The notes beneath the pieces were generated by a model. The model was not told where the DNA came from. It did not search any database and saw only the letters and a program-made list of their open reading frames with translations. From positions 18,661 to 44,218 of the forward strand of contig NW_003112473.1 of NCBI RefSeq assembly GCF_000003605.2: a DNA stretch of 25,558 bases. Direction: 5' to 3'. This document shows positions 1 through 8,800 of this stretch, piece by piece (position 1 is the first letter of the stretch; every line of letters starts with the position of its first letter). The position numbers and the translations under genes were made by a program. This stretch comes from Saccoglossus kowalevskii (lineage: Eukaryota; Hemichordata; Enteropneusta; Harrimaniidae).

Positions 1-2186
1 ATTTACAATATGTTGCTCATATATGTTGTCTTTTATAGATATTCGGATTTTTGGAATGGCTTCTTTTGATGAATGTAATACCGGTGTTACTGTTTTTTGT
101 TTCTCAGATATTATTTTTCCATCCAAGTATTGACATAGACTATCGGAAACCGCATCTTTAAAGTTATCTGCTTCAATAAAACCATCAAGACTAGAATCAC
201 TGCTAATGTCAGTAACATCTTGTGAATAATCTGCAAACTTCATAGGTTTCAGTCTGAAATATTTATGAACAAGGTTCATATGCCGTCTTAAACCACTTGA
301 CTTACGAAATATCCTTTGGCACATTGTACATTTATGGTTCTTAGGAGATTTTGAGTGATCATTTTGATCAACTGTTGCATTTGGATTTGTGCATGGAGAT
401 TTTACCTCTTCTGAGCCATCATTATCTGTGTGCTTCATGTTCATATGCCTCTGTAAATCAGTTTCATGAATAAAAGTGATTTTACATTTATCACATTTGT
501 GTGGTCTAAATCCGGAATGCAGTTTTTCATGTTTTCTCCAACCATCTAATGTTGAAAACTTATTATCACAATATGTACAACTGTACAGCTTATCTCCACT
601 ATGCATCAGAAAATGTCTGTCTAGTGCTGCTTTACATAAGAATTGTCGGGGACATTCGGGGCAATTAATAATCTCTTGATTGGTGTGTGAACTCATGTGT
701 TCAACTAAATATTTGTGAGATTTGAGAAGTTGTCCACAAATTTTGCAAGGATATAGTGGTTTATGATCACCAACTTCATCGTCAACATCTTCTTCATTAA
801 ACAACATGGCACTATCTTTCTTGTTTTGTTTCTCATGGTACACTGCACTTCGCAGTTTGCGTGAATTTGGTAATTCATTTTCCTGAACATTTATACTATT
901 GCATGTAGTATTTGGCAATGTCCTATTATGAATTTGTCTCCTGGAACCGATATCTCTGTTACAAACTTTTTCATTTTGTTCTGCGATTTTCATCTTTCTT
1001 GACTTTCCTGAAAGGTTTTTAAATTTGTCTTCAACATGATGCACAAAATAGTGTCTTTTAAGACTGGCGCGATGTTCAACAGCACATGGACACAACTGGC
1101 ATTTGAGATATGCCTTCCTTCTTTTGCCCCTCACCTGCTGCCTAAGAAATGTCTCATCAATAGCAAATTGTTTAAAACTTGAAAAAATAATGGGTTTTCC
1201 TGCTTCATCTCGCTGTATTGGCAAATAAGCTTTGGGAAAATTATGTTTCCTGAAACTTCCTTTCTTGAATATCACTATTTCATTTGTATTGTATTTGCTC
1301 GTTTTCATCTGTGTATCAGCCCTTTCAGTGGTGGCTTCTTTTATAGCATTGCAGTGGTTTTCTTTTCTTCCCACAATATATCCATCCCCACTACAGTTAG
1401 AATTAGGCAAAGCAAATGCATCAATCTCAGCTTGTTTGACAGTACTATTTTCTTTACTTTTAATCATTTGTCCATCAGTTGAATCAGCGTTTCCTAAACA
1501 TCGATTCTCAAGGATATTTATACCAGGGTCACCAGTTTGTTCAAAGTCATATTTAGAGATTTCATGAACTGTGTCTACATTGTCTTTCGATATTACTGTT
1601 TCATTTGGAAGACCATGTTCTGTAGAAGACTCACAATCACAATCCATCTGAAAATCAGTCTTTGTCTGCTTCACCATGCAAGTTCCACCTTCTCTGTTGG
1701 TATTAAAGCCATATTTAGACTTAGCCGAATCCAGTGTATACAGCCTTTCTTTCAATTCTGATGTACAGACATTTCTTTCAGTCAGAGAAAGATTATCATC
1801 CTGGTACCTGGGTGCGAGGTCACTAATATGTTGCTCAGTGTGGTTCTTGGCCATACCAATATCTAAGCCATCAACTTCCTTTTTTTTAGTTTCTTCTCTA
1901 AAGTCATCCACAAACAGAAATGTAGATGTAACAAATGTATTCTTAGACATTATTTCATCATGTTGACTGGCATCCCCTTCTGACAGGTCTCCCTGCATAT
2001 ATTCATAAGTAGTAGTGTCTGTATCACTAATGGATTGATTGTCATCATTTTCTATTTCATTTTGGCCAACAGCAAGTAGATCGGTTTCTTTATCAAGACT
2101 TATTTTATCATCAATAAAATTCTTGGCTGCTGACATACTGATATTCAATTCACTGGTTGATTTCTCAATTTCTTCAAGAATAGTCC
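1..2186 (-). CDS. PRDM-family gene, C2H2 zinc-finger exon (partial, runs off the left edge)
   Basis: Reading the minus strand from 2186, the frame is open for about 728 codons to the window edge. The start is a splice acceptor (T-rich tract then AACAG, at 2187-2189) whose phase continues the frame of the donor at 2377. The first ~360 residues are acidic and low in complexity, like the preceding exon. Then come six C2H2 fingers. Finger 1 (1039-1101, CQLC...HYFVH) is isolated. Fingers 2 to 5 (685-747, 601-663, 517-579, 430-495) are in tandem with short linkers. Finger 6 (265-330) lies about 33 residues further on. Fingers 5 and 6 use H-x4-H spacing. Linkers such as HSGDKLY and HSGFRPH resemble the Kruppel TGEKPY linker. 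C2H2 arrays bind DNA, so this is the likely DNA-binding end of the nuclear protein. No stop codon is visible, so the 3' end and any further fingers lie outside. The assignment to C2H2 fingers is firm. The link to the PR exons rests on splice phase and orientation. Confidence 0.9.
430..753 (-). other. Tandem block of four C2H2 zinc fingers
   Basis: Four consecutive fingers are visible in the minus-strand translation, each with C-x2-C, a 12-residue spacer and H-x3/4-H: YPCKIC...HMSSH, NCPEC...HFLMH, YSCTYC...HEKLH and HKCDKC...HMNMKH. The ~28-residue periodicity and intact ligands indicate a working DNA-reading module of roughly 12 bp. The target sequence cannot be stated from this alone. Confidence 0.92.
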
Positions 2187-2376
2187 CTGTTAGTTAAAAA
2201 AATAAAAATGACATGATGAAACAGTTTTACAACACTGAATTCCGTCAGGGAGTTTTTTCTCTCATCAAGTTTTTTTATATATAAATATATCATATGCTAC
2301 ATGCATTTCACTGGATGTATTTCCTTTGAACTTTCCGTTCAAAACAAACACATTTTTATAATGATTCATGATTTAC
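2187..2376 (-). other. Intron between the giant exon and the zinc-finger exon
   Basis: The donor at the right end reads AAAG|GTAAAT (exon ends at 2377). The acceptor at the left end reads TTTTTTTAACTAACAG|GGACTA (exon starts at 2186). The joined codon G|GG keeps the frame (…FSKG-TILEEIEK…). The intron is 190 bp, AT-rich, and includes a short TATATA run near 2275-2290. Nothing else is seen in it. Confidence 0.85.
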
Positions 2377-3433
2377 CTTTGCTGAAAGATGTTAACTTTA
2401 CTTTATTCTTTCTGTTGAAACCATATATGTTATCATCCTTACATGGCTGAGGAATAGTTGATCCACTCATGTCACTGCACCCATTGGTCTTCAATAACCT
2501 CAGGGATTCAGTCAGGGTAGTGATATCATCACTTGAAACACTGTGTCCACCATACATGTCTTCTGAGTCAAAATACAGAGCCTGTTTCTCACTGTTGGTT
2601 GTACTTCTGTTCCAAACCTTTACCCTTTCTATACCATTTGCATCCAAACCTACATCTTCATTGACAATTGATTTCTGTTGATCCTTAGATTTGATATCTA
2701 CTGTTGCTTGGCAAGTCCTGCCTGAACTATCTTCTGATGTAGCTTCAGCATCCTCACCAGAGAACACATTTTGTTCAGAACTATGACTCCTACTAGTCTT
2801 GGTTTGGTGGAATGTCTCATCAGGGTGTTCAGCATTGTACATCTTTTTAATGTTGTCACTTGTATTTTCCATACAATTCTCTCCTATTGCTTCTGTATCA
2901 TCACTTTTCACTGCCTCATTACCTGCCTTATCTTCAGAAATCTGCACATGTGCCTCACTTGTATGGATTAGACTTTTAACTCCATGGTCTACTTGTTCTA
3001 CTTCTGTTTTCTTCTTTGATGATTGTACTTCACCACTATCATTTTCTGTTGTCATGTTTGACAGCCCAGAATAACCTGTATTGCTCTCCTTGGTCACTCC
3101 CAATGCATGGAGTTTAGATTTCTGTTTTGAAAAATTAATCACAATTTCTGTTCCATCGATACTTCTTTTTGATGGATCCAACATGCTATCCCGCAAAACC
3201 TGTTTATCATCTGCTACCAATTTCACTGTTTCCAGTAACTGCTCCTCTGTTTCGGCTTCAATGAATGCTACATTCTTAATTGTAGGTGTAGCTTTGTCTG
3301 AAATCTTTCCATCACTAACTTCCATGCATCTCCACTTTGATAGATTTATCACAGTGTCTTCCAAACCACATTCTGCCATTTTTTCAGTATTGTGTTTTAG
3401 TTCGCCTCTCCCAGGAGTTGCTAATCTATATTG
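2377..3433 (-). CDS. PRDM-family gene, 3' part of the giant exon after a frame break
   Basis: This minus-strand frame is open from the stop at 3434-3436 down to the donor at 2377, about 350 codons. It is one base out of register with the preceding 8.2-kb open frame. It is best read as the same exon, because it continues the acidic, Ser/Thr/Lys-rich composition and carries two more copies of the V-I-N-L-S type motif (3338-3352 and 3128-3142) that recur just upstream. It could instead start at the Met at 3377-3379, but no promoter or splice acceptor supports a separate gene. At the 3' end the donor AAAG|GTAAAT leads into the 190-bp intron in phase with the zinc-finger exon. No folded domain is recognised; the region looks disordered. 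Confidence 0.8.
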
Positions 3434-5838
3434 TCAATTGGTGCTACGACCAATTTATTATCATCTTCTGTATCTACCCTTTTTGAAAGATTTATCACAA
3501 AGCTTTCAAATTGCTCTTGGCCACTATTCACCTCTTTATCAGTAGTCAATATTTGTCCTTCCATATTGTCAAATGCCGCTTCATTGCTTAAACACTCAGT
3601 GTTATTCTTGACATTCTGAATATTATAACCATCATTACCATTATCTACATAATTATGAAGTTTATCTGTTACCACTTGTGGAGGGTTACCTAATATACTG
3701 TCATTACTTGAGTTATTTAAAAGTTCGCCATCTTCTTTCACAACTATTGGTAGCATCACAGTGTCCCTCTTTATAAGTTGGCCATCTTCTGGTTGTTCTG
3801 TGGACGTTTTTACCTCCATACTACAAAATGTTGTTTTGATGATGTTTACTGATGCATCTGGTACTGTTGACAAGTCCACAACACAATCTTCCATCTTATA
3901 TTGGCCATGTTCTGACATTTCCCCTATTTTATATTTGTCGTTGTGCAATGTATTGTCACTACCATTTACTTGTAATGCTGTCTGTGAGGACTCTGTTTTG
4001 CATAATGCAAGTATCTGTGCATGATTTGTATTCACATTCAGATTTTCTGTATTCTCTTCTATTTTTCTGTTTACTGAATGAACTAAGGAATTGTCGGTAA
4101 TCTGTTCCTCTTGTCTGTTATTAGTTGCTTCGCAAATATATTTTGCTAATTTCTCCTGAATATCTAGTAGTGTTTCATCAAACTTCATTTCATCTCTTGT
4201 TTTTGCTGATGTTTCAATTTTCATAGTGTCATTTAGTGTAGCACTGCTATTCACTGATAGGTCAATCACACCATATTGCTTTATCTTTTCTACTGTTTCT
4301 ATATCCATGCTGCCAAATGAGTCATTGTCCAACACACTCTCTTTCATATGTACCACCTCTGATGATGATGCGCAGTTCGACAGTTCCTTTGAATTACCTT
4401 CATAAGAAGCAGTAATCAGCTCTTCTATCTTCTCATTGCATGATCCCACTTCCATTTTGCAATTGTCTTCACTTTCTGAAAGTCCTATACTGATGTCTTC
4501 AACAGCTTTAATTTGCAACAGATTCTTGTTATCCTCTGCCTCACGTTTACCATTGTTTACTGGTTTGTTGATGGTCTCATCATTTACCTGTACTTCTTTT
4601 GATGTGTCAGGTGTATATTTTGTCAATTGCAATTTATAGTCTCCTGAAGGTTCATCAACAATCTCTTCTACTTCAGTTGTGGATTGTGTTTCCTCTAGTG
4701 CATTTTCGCCAACATCTTTCATCAGCTGATTCTTATTTTTTGTATCTTCCTCTCTTTTATTAGAGCCATCCACTTCCACAGTGTCATTTAATATATTTTC
4801 ATTATCTGTTGTCACTGTTGTTGGTTCTAATTGGTCAACAGCACTTACATACATTGTATGATGGCAAATTTCAGACAGCTCGTCTTTATTCTGTATATGT
4901 TCCACTGTCCTTCTCTTAGATTCATTTATGTTCTCACCCTGCAAAATTGAGTTGACCAAATTATTGTTGCTGCCATCATTTATCTGAACTATCACTGAAG
5001 ATGCATGTTCTGTAAAATCTCTCAATGTAATGTCACTGGTTATATCACTTTTCTGCTCATCTTTCATATCCACTGATGCTTCAATATCCATACTGCAATT
5101 GTCTGCTACAGATTTGTCACTGACATTTTTCGCTTCAGCTATCATTTTTGATGGTTTGACAGTTTTTCCTTCTGAGTTAGATGGGTCACTATTATCTGGC
5201 AGTATAGTACATATTAAAAGGTCCTTTCCTATTTCTTTTGCTGTAACACTTTCCATAATGCTGGCATCACTGCTGTTAACTAGTATTTTCGATTCAAACA
5301 TACATTTTGGCAGTTTATGTACATTGCATTCTAATAATTCACCAGGAATCTGATTTTCTGCACTCACTGTTTGTGCTTTCACCTTTTGTGCATATTCCCC
5401 ATTAGGTTTCACAGTTGACAGGTCAATTACACTATAATTCAATTTAGGCTGTCCATCTTCTGATATATTTTGTTCTTCTGGAAGTTCTTCTTTTTTTTCA
5501 TCAGAAGCATCAATTTGAAATGTACAATGCGTTGCTTCATCTGGTGCGTTCTGATGGGAAGTTTTGATTTTGATTTTTTCTGACCAGTCAATCACACTAT
5601 CTTCCAATCTATGATGGCTATCTTCCGACATCTTCAGTCTCTTTGAAACTTTCTCTTTCGTTCTTTCTCCGGATGTGCTGCCTTCCAGTTTTGACCAGTT
5701 GAAAGTACTCACTTCTGTTTCACATTCAGGATTTGTTTTCTGATTTGTTCTTACTTGAGATGTGTCTATATTGTCATTTGTTGGTTTAGCCAATAAATTT
5801 CCAACTTCCAAAATCATTGGCTGTAGCAGGTCAATGAC
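3128..5838 (-). other. Series of eight degenerate V-I-D-L-S type motifs in the acidic region
   Basis: Copies in minus-strand order: VIDLL (5824-5838), VIDWS (5581-5595), VIDLS (5416-5430), VIDLS (4255-4269), VVDLS (3868-3882), VINLS (3484-3498), VINLS (3338-3352) and VINFS (3128-3142). Several share the context S-E-D-G-Q-x-K-[LM]-x-[DY]-[SC] just before the core, so they look like remnants of an older repeat. The core matches the general form of SUMO-interaction motifs (V-I-D-L-T type). It also loosely matches CtBP-binding P-x-D-L-S motifs, although the leading P is V here. The last two copies lie beyond the frame break, which supports one continuous protein. The function is inferred only. 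Confidence 0.6.
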
Positions 5839-8800
5839 ATCACCTTCTGTTTTATATAAAATATCACTTGATATTTCTTCAGTGCTTTCCACATGTTCTA
5901 TATTTTCTTCTAGTAACTTTACTTCCATAGAGACAAATCCTTTGTCAAATACACCATTACTATCATTCAGTTTTTGGTCAGGATCTTCTCTCGTCTCCAC
6001 TACATTCTGCTTTGGCTCGGGAGCTTCTTCCAAAATGGTGTTTTCACTAACATTAATTGCTTTTTCTGATTCATATTTACCACCATCATTATCTGCTGTT
6101 TCCTCAGTTGTCTGTATCTCCTCCTCATCCCTCGCGTATGGGGCTTCTGTATTATTGCTTTTGCCTCCCATGATCATACCTGCTGATAATTCAAGTAGAT
6201 ATGGTCTACTCGACTCATACTCGCATTTTCCATCAATAGCTTCCATTTCCTTACATATACGTTTGTCTAAAGGTTCATATTCTAATGTTAACTGTTCTGT
6301 GATATCTGGTGGACTACTCCCCAATTTACGCCCTTCACTATGTACAATTTCATCTGCACTCTGTGAATCTGCCTGTTGTATATATTGTTCTACAACTCTC
6401 CTAAAAGTATGGTTTGACTCATGCTCCCCTTTATCTGCAGTTCCTTCTTTCATACAGGTGGACACAACATTATGTGTTTGATTTTGGCTGTCTGCTTTTA
6501 ATAATGGGGGTGGTTGCACATTCACTATTCTTTCTCCAATTGTGTAATCAGAGGGCTTAATGCTCATCTTTAGTCTCCCTTCAATACTGGTGATAGAAAT
6601 ATGATGTGGACTGTCACATTCATTTTTTTGTTGATGGACTGATTGGTCGTTACTGATTATGTGTTTGTCACTACAAACTACACTGTGGTTTTTCTCACTT
6701 GTACAGTCATCATCGTTTGTTGGTTTCATTTTTGTTTCCATCACTGTTTTTTGGTTTTCCTGTTTATCAATAGCTGAACTATCATTAGTCCTTTGCTGGT
6801 TTTCTTTGACAACTTTGTTAAATTCCCCATCATTACCAACTCCCGTTGATATCCTTTTGGGCACGTGCATAGTTTTATTTACTGCAGTTTTCTCATAATC
6901 CAGATCCATTTTTCCTACAGAGGTCACTTCTTTGTTTAATTCATACTTGCCAATAGCTAGTTGTGGTTCTCTGACTGTCACTTTTGTTGTGCTACGACCA
7001 CTACAGTATTGCTTAAGTTCACCTTGAACAATAGTGGATATCCTTTCAACAATATCTTTTTCCCCTAAAGTCTTATCCATTGGACATTCTTTTACCACTA
7101 TGGCGCTTAATGCTGTTTCTTTTACTGTACTGTCACATCCTTGTGGATTATTTGATAGTTTATTGTCTTTATAGGCATTGCTGATTACTTGTTTCACAAT
7201 TGTATCATCACCAACACACACTGCATTTTTCGAATTCATAATGTCCATTTCGTCCAAATGATTTAAGTGTTCTTTAGTGTTTACTTCTTGTTCAGTATGA
7301 GATGCTCCTGCTTTTGTAAAGTCATCTCGCACCTGTACAGACTTGTCTGTCTTCCCCGCCCCCATGCAACCATTTGCATTGTATGCAAGACTCGGTATTC
7401 CATTCTTGGTCATCTGCACTTTATCAGAACTTATTTGCTTTTGCCAGACAATCTGTTTTTTTCTATTTTGCGGGGTTTCTTGCCAGCCCTTTGCATCCTC
7501 AATACTCCTTTTGACATTCAATGTTTGCATCGGCTCACAAGTCACGGGTTGGAGAATACCCACTTGCCCAATGACTTTGTCTGTATCATCCCTCTCTGGC
7601 ACTATCCCTGAATTGTATTCAGGACTGTCTTTATTTTTCTTGGCCTCTATGAGACAATCATTTTTATTGTAAGGAACATTCACTGTTCCACCTTTGGTCT
7701 TCTCTTGCTCTTCTTGCAAAACCTTTTCCTTTTTCTCAGTTGCCTGCTTTTTCCCATTTTGTGGGATTTTAAAAACGTCACAATTACTGTTGATATTCTT
7801 TGTCTCTGTATGCTCTACTTCACTAGTCACAGGTTGGAGAATTCCCACTAGCCCAGTGACCCTGTCTGTATCTTCTCTCTTGAGCACTATCCCTGAATTA
7901 TATTCAGGACCATCTTTATTTGTATTGGCCTCTGTTATACTATCATCAGCATTGTATGCAACATTCACTGTTCCATATTTGATTTTCTCTTGCTCTTCTT
8001 GCAGAACCTTTTCCTCTGTTGTCAGCTTTTTCCCATTTGTTAAAGTTTCAAAAACGTCAAGATTACTGTTGATATTCGTTGACTCCATACGTTCTACTTC
8101 ACAGGGCACAGGTTGGAGAATTCCCACATGCCCAATGTCTTTGTATGTATCTTCTCTCTCTAGCACTATCCCTGAATTGTATTCAGAACTGTTTTTATTT
8201 GTCTTAGTCTCTGTTGCAACGTTCATTGATCCATTTTTGATCTTCTCTTGTTCTTCTTGCAAAACCATTTCCTCAGTTGCCTGCTTTTTCTCATTTATTG
8301 GGGTTTTAAAAACGTCAACATCACTGTTGATATTCGTTGTCTCCATACATTCTACTTCACAAGTCACAGGTTGGAGAATTCTCACCTGCCCAATGACTTT
8401 GTCAGTATCTTCTCTCTCTAGCACTATCCCTGAATTGTATTCAGAACTGTCTTTATTTGTCTTGGCCTTTGTTATACTATCATCAGCATTGTATGCAACA
8501 TTCACTGCTCCATTTTTTATCTTTTCTTGCTCTTCTTGCAAAACCTTTTCCTTTTTTTCAGTTGCCTGCTTTTTCCCATTTGTTGGGGTATTAAAAACGT
8601 CAAGATTACTGTTGATATTCGTTGACTCCATACGTTCTACTTCACAAGGCACAGGTTGGAGAATTCCCACATGCCCAATGTCTTTGTATGTATCTTCTTT
8701 CTCTAGCACTATCTCTGAATTATATTCAGAACTGTTTTTATTTGTCTTAGTCTCTGTTGCAACGTTCATTGATTCATTTTTGATCTTCTCTTGTTCTTCT

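Noticed and set aside
1232-1567. 111-codon plus-strand frame
   Set aside because: It is antisense to the zinc-finger exon, whose C2H2 spacing and splice phase establish the minus strand as coding.
3421-3436. Programmed -1 ribosomal frameshift site
   Set aside because: The two frames overlap by only about 12 nt and no slippery heptamer lies in the overlap. An indel is simpler.
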